A stretch of 64,000 nt of DNA from positions 186,001-250,000 of the forward strand of contig NZ_BCTT01000005.1 in NCBI RefSeq assembly GCF_001590905.1, given 5' to 3'. Positions 20,011 to 29,146 of this stretch are shown in pieces; position 1 is the first letter of the stretch, and the number at the start of each line of letters is the position of its first letter. Position numbers and translations under genes: made by a program. The notes under the pieces are model-generated. The model saw only the letters and a program-made list of their open reading frames with translations. It made no database searches and was not told the DNA's origin. Source of the DNA: Serratia grimesii NBRC 13537 (GTDB taxonomy: Bacteria; Pseudomonadota; Gammaproteobacteria; Enterobacterales; Enterobacteriaceae).

Positions 20011-21231
20011 TTATTGTGAGTTATGGTCAATATTGGGCAGTAACGCAGTGATAATGCCGATTAACGGCAGGAAAGCACATATTTGATAGACTAACTCGAT
20101 ACTGGTCAAATCTGCGACATAACCAAGAACTGCCGCGCCTAACCCACCCATACCAAAGGCAAAACCGAAGAATAATCCGGAAACCATGCCTACTTTACCT
20201 GGAATTAGCTCTTGGGCATAAACCAGAATAGCGGAGAACGCTGACGCAAGGATTACCCCTATAAATACCGTCAAAATACCGGTCCAATACAGAGATGCAT
20301 AGGGTAAAACAAGCGTAAATGGCGCTGCGCCCAAGATGGAGCCCAAAATGACACGTTTTCTTCCTATCTTATCACCAATAGGGCCGCCAATAATGGTGCC
20401 TGCGGCGACGGCGAACAGGAAGGCAAACAGATGGAATTGGGCGTTTTGCACTGAAACACCGAACTTATGCATCAAATAAAAAGTGTAATAGCTGCTGATA
20501 CTCGCCAAATAGAAGTATTTGGAGAAAATCAATATCAGCAGAATGCCAATTGCATAGGTAACGGTACGTTTTGGCAGCAGTTTTACCGAAGAGGCAGTTT
20601 TGGGCTGACCTTTCGTTGCACGATGCTGCAACTGATACCACTTACTGACCTGCAACAACACGACGATAGCTAACAGTGCTGCTAATGAAAACCAGGCTAC
20701 GTTGCCTTTGCCATAAGGCGCGATAATCAGCGCCGCCAGCAGTGGCCCAAGGGAGCTGCCAAAGTTACCGCCAACCTGGAACAGCGACTGCGCCAGTCCA
20801 TGCCGACCACCGGAAGCCATACGCGCTACGCGAGAGGATTCCGGATGGAACACCGAAGAGCCGGTGCCAACCAGTGCCGCTGCCAGCAGTACCAGCGGGA
20901 AGGTATTGGCGACAGACAGCAACAGCAACCCGCATAGCGTAAAGCCCATACCGATCGGCAGCGAATAAGGTTGTGGATGCTTATCTGTGTAGTAGCCAAT
21001 CAGTGGCTGCAATAAAGAAGCCGTTAGCTGATAGGTCAGCGTAATCATACCGATCTGTACGAAACTGAGGCTGAAGTCAGCCTGTAAGATCGGGTAAATC
21101 GCCAGGATCAGCGATTGAATCATATCGTTAAGCAGGTGAGAGACGCTGATGGCACCAAGAATCGAGAATGCAGTCCCTTTAACCGCGCTGCCTTTAGCCG
21201 GTGGGATGGCAGTATCGCTACGGTCGGTCAT
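20011..21231 (-). CDS. fsr: Fosmidomycin-resistance MFS transporter Fsr (RosA-like)
   Basis: Major facilitator drug efflux protein. The body aligns with E. coli Fsr (406 residues) from GAISVSHLLNDMIQSLILAIYP onward and includes FHPESSRVARMASGGRHG and the MFS motif GDKIGRKRVI. Starts are uncertain: the ATG at 21231 (MTDRSDTA) gives 406 residues and fits the family; in-frame ATGs at 21300, 21309 and 21321 would lengthen a non-conserved N-terminus, and none has a clear ribosome binding site. It is divergent from ushA and upstream of ybaL, like rosA in Yersinia. Confidence 0.93.
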   Translation of the reverse strand: MTDRSDTAIPPAKGSAVKGTAFSILGAISVSHLLNDMIQSLILAIYPILQADFSLSFVQIGMITLTYQLTASLLQPLIGYYTDKHPQPYSLPIGMGFTLCGLLLLSVANTFPLVLLAAALVGTGSSVFHPESSRVARMASGGRHGLAQSLFQVGGNFGSSLGPLLAALIIAPYGKGNVAWFSLAALLAIVVLLQVSKWYQLQHRATKGQPKTASSVKLLPKRTVTYAIGILLILIFSKYFYLASISSYYTFYLMHKFGVSVQNAQFHLFAFLFAVAAGTIIGGPIGDKIGRKRVILGSILGAAPFTLVLPYASLYWTGILTVFIGVILASAFSAILVYAQELIPGKVGMVSGLFFGFAFGMGGLGAAVLGYVADLTSIELVYQICAFLPLIGIITALLPNIDHNSQ

Positions 21232-21411
21232 TTTATTATTAGCCTGGTAAGTTTTAGAGGACAGAGCAGATATCTTAGCAAGTTGGTCAATATTTGCCAT
21301 ATCCGACATAATTTGACGCACATCGCAAAAATTTGAAATTAGTTGCCTTCGTTTCGCGCTACACTTTCGTCCATCTCAAAAAAACAGTTAATAATCATAT
21401 GGAGTTCCGCC

Positions 21412-23067
21412 ATGCGCTTTTCGTTTAATACCACCGCATGCGCGTTGGCTGTGTCCCTGACTTTCCTGTCGGGAGCCGCCAGCGCCTGGGAAAAGGATAA
21501 GACCTACGACATCACCATTTTGCACACCAACGATCATCACGGCCATTTCTGGCAGAATGATCACGGTGAGTATGGCTTGGGCGCACAGAAGACACTGGTG
21601 GACAGCATTCGCCAGGATGTTGCAGCCAAGGGCGGTAGTCTGCTGCTGCTGTCGGGCGGTGATATCAATACCGGTGTACCGGAGTCAGACCTGCAAGATG
21701 CCGAGCCGGACTTCCGTGGTATGAATCTGGTAGGTTATGACGCGATGGCGATCGGTAACCATGAGTTCGACAATCCACTCAGCGTTTTGCGCCAACAAGA
21801 AAAATGGGCAACCTTCCCGCTGTTGTCGGCCAACATTTATCAGAAAAGCACTCAGCAACGCTTATTCAAACCTTATGCCTTATTCGATAAGCAGGGCATC
21901 AAGATCGCAGTTATCGGCCTGACGACCGATGATACTGCCAAGATTGGTAATCCAGAATATTTCACCGACATCGAGTTCCGCGTACCAGCGCAGGAAGCTA
22001 AACAGGTGGTCGAACAACTGCGTAAGGACGAAAAACCGGACGTAATCATCGCCGCGACCCATATGGGCCATTACGATGATGGCAACCATGGTTCCAACGC
22101 GCCTGGCGACGTGGAGATGGCGCGCAGCTTGCCTGCAGGTTATCTGGATATGATCGTCGGCGGCCACTCGCAGGATCCGGTCTGTATGGCTGGTGAAAAC
22201 CACAAGCAAGTGGATTATGTGCCGGGTACCCCGTGCTCACCGGATCGTCAGAACGGCACCTGGATCGTACAGGCGCATGAGTGGGGCAAGTACGTGGGAC
22301 GTGCCGATTTCCAGTTCCGTAATGGCGAACTGAAATTGGTCCATTATCAACTGATCCCTGTCAATCTTAAGAAGAAAGTGGAAAAAGCCGACGGAACCAG
22401 CGAACGCGTGTATTACACACAGCAGATCGCAGAAGATCCGTCGATGATGAAATTACTGACGCCGTTCCAAGAGAAAGGCAAAGCCCAGTTAGATGTGAAA
22501 ATTGGTAGCGTTAACGGCAAATTGGAAGGCGATCGCAGCAAGGTGCGTTTCGTGCAGACCAATCTGGCGCGTGTACTGCTGGCCGCGCAAATGGAACGTG
22601 CCGAAGCTGACTTTGCGGTGATGAGTGGTGGTGGTGTACGCGACTCGATTGAGGGGGGTGACATTACCTATAAGAACGTGCTGAAGGTACAACCGTTTGG
22701 CAATACGCTGGTCTACGTCGAGATGAAAGGCAGTGACGTAGAAAAATACCTGGCGGTAGTGGCCAACATGAAAGTGGATTCCGGAGCCTACGCGCAGTTT
22801 GCCAACGTCAGCTTGACGGCAGACGGCCAGCAGGGCGTTAGCAATGTCAAAATCAACGGTGAGCCGCTACAGGCTGATAAAACGTACCGCATGGCGACCC
22901 TGAACTTCAATGCGCTGGGCGGTGACGGTTATCCGAAGCTGGATACCCTGCCAAGCTACGTCAACACCGGTTTTATCGATGCCGAGGTGCTGAAACAGTA
23001 TATTGAGAAGCACTCACCGCTGGACGCCGCGGCCTATGAGCCGAAAGGCGAGATTGTTTATCAGTAA
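21412..23067 (+). CDS. ushA: Periplasmic UDP-sugar hydrolase / 5'-nucleotidase UshA
   Basis: Hydrolyses extracellular nucleotides and UDP-glucose in the periplasm so that nucleosides can be taken up. The 551 residues compare with 550 in E. coli. A signal peptide (1-25, cleavage after ASA) precedes the dimetal phosphoesterase domain, with ILHTNDHHGHF and MAIGNHEFDNPL. The C-terminal 5'-nucleotidase domain contains ALGGDGYPK. GGAG seven bases before the ATG at 21412 and the signal peptide decide this start over an upstream ATG at 21343. A terminator follows. Confidence 0.97.
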   Translation: MRFSFNTTACALAVSLTFLSGAASAWEKDKTYDITILHTNDHHGHFWQNDHGEYGLGAQKTLVDSIRQDVAAKGGSLLLLSGGDINTGVPESDLQDAEPDFRGMNLVGYDAMAIGNHEFDNPLSVLRQQEKWATFPLLSANIYQKSTQQRLFKPYALFDKQGIKIAVIGLTTDDTAKIGNPEYFTDIEFRVPAQEAKQVVEQLRKDEKPDVIIAATHMGHYDDGNHGSNAPGDVEMARSLPAGYLDMIVGGHSQDPVCMAGENHKQVDYVPGTPCSPDRQNGTWIVQAHEWGKYVGRADFQFRNGELKLVHYQLIPVNLKKKVEKADGTSERVYYTQQIAEDPSMMKLLTPFQEKGKAQLDVKIGSVNGKLEGDRSKVRFVQTNLARVLLAAQMERAEADFAVMSGGGVRDSIEGGDITYKNVLKVQPFGNTLVYVEMKGSDVEKYLAVVANMKVDSGAYAQFANVSLTADGQQGVSNVKINGEPLQADKTYRMATLNFNALGGDGYPKLDTLPSYVNTGFIDAEVLKQYIEKHSPLDAAAYEPKGEIVYQ

Positions 23068-23072
23068 TCTTC

Positions 23073-23104
23073 CGGCGGCTTTTACCGGTTAAAAGCCGCC
23101 GTTT
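23073..23104 (+). terminator. ushA terminator
   Basis: An 11-base-pair perfect stem (CGGCGGCTTTT / AAAAGCCGCCG) with a seven-base loop is followed by TTT. It begins six bases after the ushA stop. Confidence 0.85.
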
Positions 23105-23301
23105 ATCTTCCTCCACATTGCCACGCCTCTGAATAAAAGCACTCTAATATTATTAATTTCAATATTGTTTTCCTTGTCTTGCATAGTTGTATTTCTATTT
23201 TCTTTGTCTATACCTTTAGGGTTAATGATTTTATTTTTCTTAAATCATAATTTTCCAGGGGGAAATATCATCGAAATTATCGTGATTAAAAAGGAAAATA
23301 A

Positions 23302-24042
23302 ATGCACAGGACAATGATACTTTTATATGGCGTATTCGGCTATTTAGGCGGGGTGGTCGGTTTTATTTTGCTTATTTTATTACTTAACGGCTGGGGACTA
23401 AGAAATATGGTCGCCATCGTAGGGGAGGGCAGTATGTGGCCCTGGCTGGTGAATGCCGGTTTACTCCTGCTGTTTGGCCTGGTGCACTCGGTGATGGCCC
23501 ATGAAAGGTTCAAGGTTCGTTTGGCGTTGTCCCTGGCGCTGGAAAGAAGTACCTATGTATTGATTGCCGGTTTGTTGTTGGCATTGCTGGCGCTCATGTG
23601 GCAGCCACTGCCGGGTGCCTTGTGGCGGTTGCCGCCGGAAAGTGTCGCCGCATGGGGACTTAACGGCATCAGCGTGCTGGGCTGGTTAGTGGTCTTTGCT
23701 TCAACCTGCATGATTAGCCACACCGATTTATTTGGCTTGCGACAATCCTGGTTGCAGTGGAGAGAGCGGCAATATACCGACTTGCCTTTTCAGGTCAGAG
23801 GATTTTACCGACTGACGAGGCATCCCATGATGACGGGAATATTACTGGCCTTTTGGTTCACTCCCGAGATGACCACTGGGCGCCTGTTATTTAATTCAGG
23901 AATGACATTATATATTTTGGTGGGCGTATATTTTGAAGAGCGCAGCCTGGTTAAAGCACTGGGGCAGGATTATCAGCAGTACTGTCGACAGGTGCCGATG
24001 TTGTTGCCACGAATGAGGGGGCGTAATAAGCCGGTGGAGTAA
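23302..24042 (+). CDS. Membrane methyltransferase, MddA/NnrU-ICMT type
   Basis: Integral membrane protein of 246 residues with about six hydrophobic segments. Its C-terminal signature is that of isoprenylcysteine/phospholipid methyltransferase-like enzymes: RGFYRLTRHPMMTGILLAFW, then EERSLVKALGQDYQQYCRQVP. The HSVMAHERFK block, the STCMISHTDLFGLRQ block and the overall layout resemble MddA, which methylates methanethiol to dimethyl sulfide using S-adenosylmethionine. That substrate is a family-based guess. AAGGAAAA precedes the ATG. It stands alone between ushA and ybaK, has no counterpart in E. coli K-12 at this place, and is preceded by an AT-rich 200-base region. Confidence 0.7.
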   Translation: MHRTMILLYGVFGYLGGVVGFILLILLLNGWGLRNMVAIVGEGSMWPWLVNAGLLLLFGLVHSVMAHERFKVRLALSLALERSTYVLIAGLLLALLALMWQPLPGALWRLPPESVAAWGLNGISVLGWLVVFASTCMISHTDLFGLRQSWLQWRERQYTDLPFQVRGFYRLTRHPMMTGILLAFWFTPEMTTGRLLFNSGMTLYILVGVYFEERSLVKALGQDYQQYCRQVPMLLPRMRGRNKPVE

Positions 24043-24091
24043 TGAGATCCCGCGGCCGATGCTGGGGCGCCGGCCGCGTATTGATGGTTTT

Positions 24092-24571
24092 TCAGTCGCG
24101 CTTGGCGATATCGGCAAAGCTGCCGGCCAGCAACCGGCAAAGATCTTGTGCCGCCAGTTCGATGTCCAGCCCGCGTTTACCGCCGGAGACGTAAATGGTG
24201 GCGAACTGCTGTGCCGGGCTGTCGATCACCGTTGGTAGCCGCTTTTTCTGCCCCAGCGGACTGATGCCTCCCACCAGATAGCCTGTAACACGCTGTGCCA
24301 ACAGCGGATCGGCCATTTCTGCTTTCTTTGCACCCAGCGCGCGGGCGACCTTTTTCAGATCTAATTGCATGGCGACCGGGGTGACAGCGACGGCCAGATG
24401 TTTGGCATCACCATTCAGTGCCACCAGCAGTGTTTTGTAGACACGGTCGGCATCCAGTCCAAGCTTCTTCACCGCTTCATCACCGAAATTGGTTTCTGCA
24501 CTGTCGTGATGGTACGGATGAAGGGTAAATGCGACTTTTTGTTTCTCAAGCAGGATCACTGCGGGCGTCAT
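24092..24571 (-). CDS. ybaK: Cys-tRNA(Pro)/Cys-tRNA(Cys) deacylase YbaK
   Basis: Trans-editing enzyme that hydrolyses Cys mischarged onto tRNA-Pro. The 159 residues equal the E. coli length. The YbaK/ProRS-editing fold is shown by [24 protein letters not shown], the catalytic-loop region [18 protein letters not shown] and the terminal [15 protein letters not shown]. It is convergent with the methyltransferase gene, and the gap upstream of it contains chiX. Confidence 0.96.
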   Translation of the reverse strand: MTPAVILLEKQKVAFTLHPYHHDSAETNFGDEAVKKLGLDADRVYKTLLVALNGDAKHLAVAVTPVAMQLDLKKVARALGAKKAEMADPLLAQRVTGYLVGGISPLGQKKRLPTVIDSPAQQFATIYVSGGKRGLDIELAAQDLCRLLAGSFADIAKRD

Positions 24572-24708
24572 CGTGTTTTCCTATTTCCCCCTGCGAGGGG
24601 AGTTGCAAGACGAGGCAACAAAATTACAAAAATATAACGGTAACAGCAACCTGAGAGACTGTTACGTAAAGCGGGTTGCCAAGATGTTCACTGGGTTGCT
24701 ACCCTGTC

Positions 24709-24714
24709 TATTGT
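24709..24714 (+). promoter_or_regulatory. Candidate -10 element of chiX
   Basis: TATTGT lies about 8 bases before the proposed ChiX 5' end. A weak -35-like TTCACT (24687-24692) stands 16 bases upstream. Confidence 0.45.
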
Positions 24715-24722
24715 AACCGTTA

Positions 24723-24799
24723 ACACGGTTGCTATGCGTATAACTAAAATACAAGAAATTCCTCTTTGACTGGCCAGTAGCGATATTGGCCACTTTTTT
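24723..24799 (+). ncRNA. chiX: Small regulatory RNA ChiX (MicM/SroB)
   Basis: Hfq-dependent small RNA that silences chitoporin/chitosugar mRNAs. The segment GAAATTCCTCTTTGAC (about 24754-24769) reproduces the ChiX seed region. It is followed by a hairpin of GGCCA and TGGCC arms around TAGCGATAT, then a T run, matching the E. coli 3' end with only a few substitutions. The 5' part (ACACGGTTGC...) is also recognisable. It lies between ybaK and ybaP on the strand opposite both, exactly as in E. coli. The T run abuts the ybaP stop codon. The exact 5' end is inferred. Confidence 0.93.
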
Positions 24800-25601
24800 A
24801 CTCTGCTTGCAGCATCGCTGGCAGGTTATCTTCGCCGTACAAATGCAATGCACCTACAGCTACCACGTAATTGCCAGCCGGTAATTTCTCCAGCTTTTTA
24901 CGCCAGTCGCGATTGCGTTGATGCATCAACACATCATACAAACCCGCGCTGAATGTGGCGGGCAGCGTTTCCAGTGCGCCGCTGGGTTTTGCGTCCAGCC
25001 ACCAACTTACCATGGTTTGCAGAAGTCGGGCGTTGGTATGCCAGTGTTCCAGCGTATCGCGCAACAGCGCCATGCCGCCTTCCGGCAATTGTTCCAGCAT
25101 CGCCAACTGTTGCTGCGCACCTTCTAACTCGATCACCTTTTTATGCTGCGCCCTTGCGGCCTGCAATAGCTGATAATCCACCCCATACTCAGCACGTAGT
25201 CCTAATCGTTGGGCCTGACGCGCCTGCATCATCAACGCCACTTGCCAACCAGGCAGGGTAGAGAACGATTCTGCATCGGTACCCAATTCCTGGCATAGCG
25301 TTAATAGCTGCTGGAACTCTGGCTCCGAGAGTCTTTGTTCAAGTTCCGGTTGCAGTTCAACGTGGTCGAAAGGAGAGGCGGAATCGGTGATATCGGCTTC
25401 AACAATCAAGGCATCTGCTTGCTTGAGGCGCGCGGCCAATTTAGCGGGCAGTGGGGCCATATCAACCGTACCCATATGAATACTGCCGACCAAATGGAAC
25501 TGACGATCGCCAGGCAAGCGAATATCCAGTGCCGGGTAAGCGTAGGTCATTGGGGAAATCAGACCGAGAAAGGCAGCGATACGACGTAACAGTTGACCCA
25601 T
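24798..25601 (-). CDS. ybaP: TraB/GumN-family protein YbaP
   Basis: Member of the TraB/GumN (ChaN/Tiki-like) family, which has putative metal-dependent hydrolases; the substrate is unknown. From the ATG at 25601 it has 267 residues (264 in E. coli). AGGAG nine bases upstream and the following hydrophobic segment (about 5-20, signal or anchor) support this start over an in-frame ATG at 25670. The conserved blocks are HLVGSIHMG near 35, ALIVEAD near 67, and the C-terminal NYVVAVGALHLYGEDNLP, containing the GxxH pair. Confidence 0.93.
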   Translation of the reverse strand: MGQLLRRIAAFLGLISPMTYAYPALDIRLPGDRQFHLVGSIHMGTVDMAPLPAKLAARLKQADALIVEADITDSASPFDHVELQPELEQRLSEPEFQQLLTLCQELGTDAESFSTLPGWQVALMMQARQAQRLGLRAEYGVDYQLLQAARAQHKKVIELEGAQQQLAMLEQLPEGGMALLRDTLEHWHTNARLLQTMVSWWLDAKPSGALETLPATFSAGLYDVLMHQRNRDWRKKLEKLPAGNYVVAVGALHLYGEDNLPAMLQAE

Positions 25602-25761
25602 ACAACGTGACTCCTGGAGAACTTGCTCGCCTTTCAGCTTGAAAGGGGAAGGGCGTAACCTTTTCCCCATGCTAAACGCTAAGCGGCATACAAGAAAGCC
25701 TGAAGAGTGAAGGAATTATCCCAAAGGAAACGGGGCGCAGTGATTTGCGCCCCATTGGCAT

Positions 25762-28485
25762 TCAGCGTTTGGGTTTAAAACGCAGCAACCGGTTGGCGTT
25801 ACTGACGACGGTGATAGAAGACAGTGCCATAGCGGCACCCGCCACCACTGGGCTGAGCAGGGTACCCGTCAGCGGATACAGCACCCCGGCGGCAATTGGG
25901 ATGCCGAGCGTGTTGTAAACAAAGGCCCCGAGTAGATTCTGCTTCATATTCCGCAGAGTGGCTTTCGACAGTTCCAGCGCATCGGCAACGCCGTTCAGGC
26001 TATGGCGCATCAGGGTGATGGCGGCGGTTTCAATAGCGATATCGCTGCCACTGCCCATGGCGATGCCGACATCGGCCTGTGCCAGCGCAGGGGCATCGTT
26101 GATGCCGTCACCGATCATGGCTACCCGATGGCCCTGTGCCTGCAACTGTTTAATTGCCTCGGCTTTACCGTCTGGTAGCACACCGGCAATGACCTGATCG
26201 ATACCGGCTTCTTTGGCAATGGCGTTAGCCGTCACCGGGTTGTCACCAGTCAGCATCACCAGTTGATAGCCCTGGCGATGTAAACGTTGCAGCGCCTCAA
26301 CGCTGTCGCTGCGCAGTGGATCGCGGATGGCGATCAACGCAGCGGGTTTACCGTCGACGGCCAGCAGTACTGGCGTAATACCGCGTTCCGCTTGTTGCTG
26401 CATCTGAGCATCCAGCTCCGCGGTTATCACTGCCTGATGCTGTTGCAACAATGCTGCATTGCCCAGCAGTAGTTTCACTCCGTCCACTTCGCCACTGACG
26501 CCAGCACCCCGCAGCGTGCGGAATTGCGTGACTTGTGGCAGCGTTTGCCCTGCTGCGTGATCAACGATGGCTCGTGCCAAGGGGTGGCTGGCTCCCTGTT
26601 CCAACGCGGCAGCCCAAGACACCACCTGTTGTTCGTCTACCTGGTTAAAGGTGAGGATCTCCACCACGCGCGGCTGGCCTTCTGTCAGGGTACCGGTTTT
26701 ATCGAAGACTAATGTGTCCAGTTGGCTTGCCTGCTGCAATGCATCGGCATCACGGACCAACACGCCAAACTCCGCAGCGCGTCCTACGCCAGAGATGATC
26801 GACATCGGCGTTGCCAGACCCAGTGCACAAGGGCAGGCGATAATCAGTACCGTGGTGGCGATCACCAGTGTGTAAACCAATTGCGGCTGCGGGCCAAAAA
26901 TGTACCAAATCGCGGCGCTGAAAAGCGCGATAGCCACGACCGCGGGTACGAATACCGCAGAAATACGGTCCGCCAGTTGGCCGATCTCCGGCTTGCTGCT
27001 TTGCGCTTGCCGCACCAGCTTAATGATGCGCGCCAGCGTGGTTTTGCTGCCAATGGCACCGGCACGGAACAGTACGGTGCCATCATCGACTACCGTACCG
27101 GCATGAACGGTGTCGCCAATGCTTTTCTGCTGAGGTACCGCCTCACCGGTCAGCATCGCTTCATCCAGCCAGACTTCGCCCTGAATGATCTCACCGTCAA
27201 CCGGGATACGATCACCGGTAGTCAGCCGCAATGTCATGCCGAGCTGCACTTGCGCTAACGGAATACTTTTCTCACCGTCTTCGGTCACCAGCCGTGCCGT
27301 CGGTGGCGTCAGATCCAATAGACGTTCCAGCGCCTGTGATGAGCGCTGGCGAGCGCGTTGTTCCAGCGCATGACCCAGGTTGATCAGCCCGATGATCATT
27401 GCACTGGCTTCGTAATACAGATGCCGCGCCGCCATTGGGAAGAAGTCTGGCCACAGGTTAACGCTGATCGAATATAACCACGCGGCGCCGGTGCCGAGTG
27501 CCACCAGCGTGTCCATGGTAGCGCTACCGTTCATCAGCGCACGCCAGGCGTTACGATAAAAGTGCCCACCGGCAAATACCATCACTGCCAGTGTAATCAG
27601 GCCGACCAACAGCCACGGGCGCTGCGTTTCCGGCGTCAGAGACATGCTGCCACCGAACAGGCCCCAGGCCATCAGCGGAATACCCAGCGCCAGGCCCAGC
27701 GCGGCCTGCCAGCGGAAGCGTTTCATGTTAGCCTGCGCAGTCTGCTGTTGGCGTTCGCGACGTTCGGTTTCGTCCTGGATCATTTCTGCGCCGTAACCGG
27801 CTTTTTCGACTGCGGCGACCAATGTCTGCGGATCGGCACTGCCGGTGATCAGCGCGCTGCGCTCTGCTAAATTGACGCGAGCTTGCTCTACGCCCGGCAC
27901 GCTTTGCAGCGCGTTCTGCACTTTGCTGACGCAGCTGGCGCAGCTCATGCCACTGAGCAACAGTTGCACGCTGTCATCATCGTTTTCGTTATTGGCTGCT
28001 GGAAGGGAATACGGGGCCGCTGCCTGGGTTTCCGGCAAAGTTGGGACTGATTCAGTCAACGGCTCAGATTTTGGGTGATTGATGGCTCCGGCGACGCTGG
28101 CGTGATAACCGGCGTCCTCTACCGCGGCGATCAGCGCCTCGGGGCCCGCATCGCCATAAACTTTGGCGCTATCAATGCTGACATCGGCGGCGATCACACC
28201 CGGCACAGCTTCCAACGCTTTACGAGTACTGGCGGCGCAGTGCATGCAGCTTAGGCCACTCAACTGCAACTCGGTATCTGCGTGTTGCGCCACAGCGGCC
28301 TGATAGCCAGCGGCAATCACACTGTCGATCAGGGCCTGACTCGGCGCATCGCCGGTCACCTTGGCATAATGGACATTGACCTCTGCCTGTTCGACATCAT
28401 TGCGGCTTTCCAGGGCTTTTTTCACCCGTTGTGCGCAATTCATGCAGGTCAGCCCCTGCAATGCCAGCACGGTGGTTTGTGACAT
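25762..28485 (-). CDS. copA: Copper-exporting P-type ATPase CopA with three metal-binding domains
   Basis: Pumps Cu+ from cytoplasm to periplasm. The 907 residues exceed the 834 of E. coli because the N-terminus has three HMA domains instead of two: CxxC at 14/17 (GLTCMNC), 80/83 (GLSCMHC) and 182/185 (GMSCASC). The core shows the ion-path [11 protein letters not shown], the phosphorylation site [13 protein letters not shown] and [16 protein letters not shown]. The ATG at 28485 is preceded by GAGGGA and follows the operator; an upstream ATG at 28584 would run through the promoter. Divergent from cueR and controlled by it. Confidence 0.97.
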   Translation of the reverse strand: MSQTTVLALQGLTCMNCAQRVKKALESRNDVEQAEVNVHYAKVTGDAPSQALIDSVIAAGYQAAVAQHADTELQLSGLSCMHCAASTRKALEAVPGVIAADVSIDSAKVYGDAGPEALIAAVEDAGYHASVAGAINHPKSEPLTESVPTLPETQAAAPYSLPAANNENDDDSVQLLLSGMSCASCVSKVQNALQSVPGVEQARVNLAERSALITGSADPQTLVAAVEKAGYGAEMIQDETERRERQQQTAQANMKRFRWQAALGLALGIPLMAWGLFGGSMSLTPETQRPWLLVGLITLAVMVFAGGHFYRNAWRALMNGSATMDTLVALGTGAAWLYSISVNLWPDFFPMAARHLYYEASAMIIGLINLGHALEQRARQRSSQALERLLDLTPPTARLVTEDGEKSIPLAQVQLGMTLRLTTGDRIPVDGEIIQGEVWLDEAMLTGEAVPQQKSIGDTVHAGTVVDDGTVLFRAGAIGSKTTLARIIKLVRQAQSSKPEIGQLADRISAVFVPAVVAIALFSAAIWYIFGPQPQLVYTLVIATTVLIIACPCALGLATPMSIISGVGRAAEFGVLVRDADALQQASQLDTLVFDKTGTLTEGQPRVVEILTFNQVDEQQVVSWAAALEQGASHPLARAIVDHAAGQTLPQVTQFRTLRGAGVSGEVDGVKLLLGNAALLQQHQAVITAELDAQMQQQAERGITPVLLAVDGKPAALIAIRDPLRSDSVEALQRLHRQGYQLVMLTGDNPVTANAIAKEAGIDQVIAGVLPDGKAEAIKQLQAQGHRVAMIGDGINDAPALAQADVGIAMGSGSDIAIETAAITLMRHSLNGVADALELSKATLRNMKQNLLGAFVYNTLGIPIAAGVLYPLTGTLLSPVVAGAAMALSSITVVSNANRLLRFKPKR

Positions 28486-28545
28486 GATTCGATTCCCTCG
28501 CTCAAGTGCGGTGTTTAAAGGTTGACCGCTTGACCTATTTTCACT

Positions 28546-28584
28546 AAGAATGAAGCTTAAACCTTCCAGCAAGGGGAAGGTCAA
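28546..28584 (-). promoter_or_regulatory. copA promoter with CueR operator
   Basis: On the minus strand, TTGACC (28579-28584) and TAAGCT are separated by 19 bases, the long spacer typical of MerR-family promoters. The dyad ACCTTCC-N7-GGAAGGT (28561-28581) fills the spacer and matches the E. coli CueR site at copA almost exactly. CueR bound to Cu+ should underwind this spacer and activate copA. Confidence 0.92.
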
Positions 28585-28593
28585 GGGGGAAAA

Positions 28594-29001
28594 ATGAATA
28601 TCAGCGATGTGGCAAAAAAAACCGGCTTAACCAGCAAGGCAATTCGCTTTTATGAAGAAAAAGGCTTGGTGACCACACCGATCCGTACCGATAACGGATA
28701 CCGCAGTTACAGCCCGAAGCACATCGAAGAACTGACGTTGTTACGCCAGGCGCGGCAGGTGGGCTTTAATCTGGATGAGTGCCGAGAGCTGGTGGCTTTA
28801 TTCAATGATCCGGCCCGTCATAGCGCGGATGTAAAATCACGCACGTTGCAAAAAGTGGCGGATATTGAAAAGCACATCACTGAGTTGGGTGAGATGCGCC
28901 AGCGTTTACTGGCGCTGGCGGATCAGTGCCCAGGCGATGACGGGGCAGACTGCCCAATCATTAATAATCTGGCAGGGTGCTGCCATACAGAGAAAAGGTG
29001 A
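28594..29001 (+). CDS. cueR: Copper-responsive MerR-family regulator CueR
   Basis: Cu+ sensor activating copA. The 135 residues equal the E. coli length. The N-terminal winged helix ([20 protein letters not shown]) precedes a dimerisation helix and a metal loop with the two ligands C112 and C120 ([11 protein letters not shown]), followed by a C-terminal GCC. It is divergent from copA across 108 bases containing the CueR operator. Confidence 0.97.
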   Translation: MNISDVAKKTGLTSKAIRFYEEKGLVTTPIRTDNGYRSYSPKHIEELTLLRQARQVGFNLDECRELVALFNDPARHSADVKSRTLQKVADIEKHITELGEMRQRLLALADQCPGDDGADCPIINNLAGCCHTEKR

Positions 29002-29146
29002 AGGAGTTAGCTTAGCGACTATCTGCTGGATGACTCGGCTTTTGTTCGCTGAACAATCATACAACCTACCTACATTTCCCCCCGTTGAAATACCTCTTAC
29101 TGTTGCCATGTCCATGAGGACTCCATTCACTAAGAGGTTTTCCGTT

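Noticed and set aside
28865-29146. N-terminal extension of the beta-helix protein into cueR
   Set aside because: It overlaps cueR out of frame and has no ribosome binding site, whereas the ATG at 29147 has AAGAGG upstream and a family-like start.
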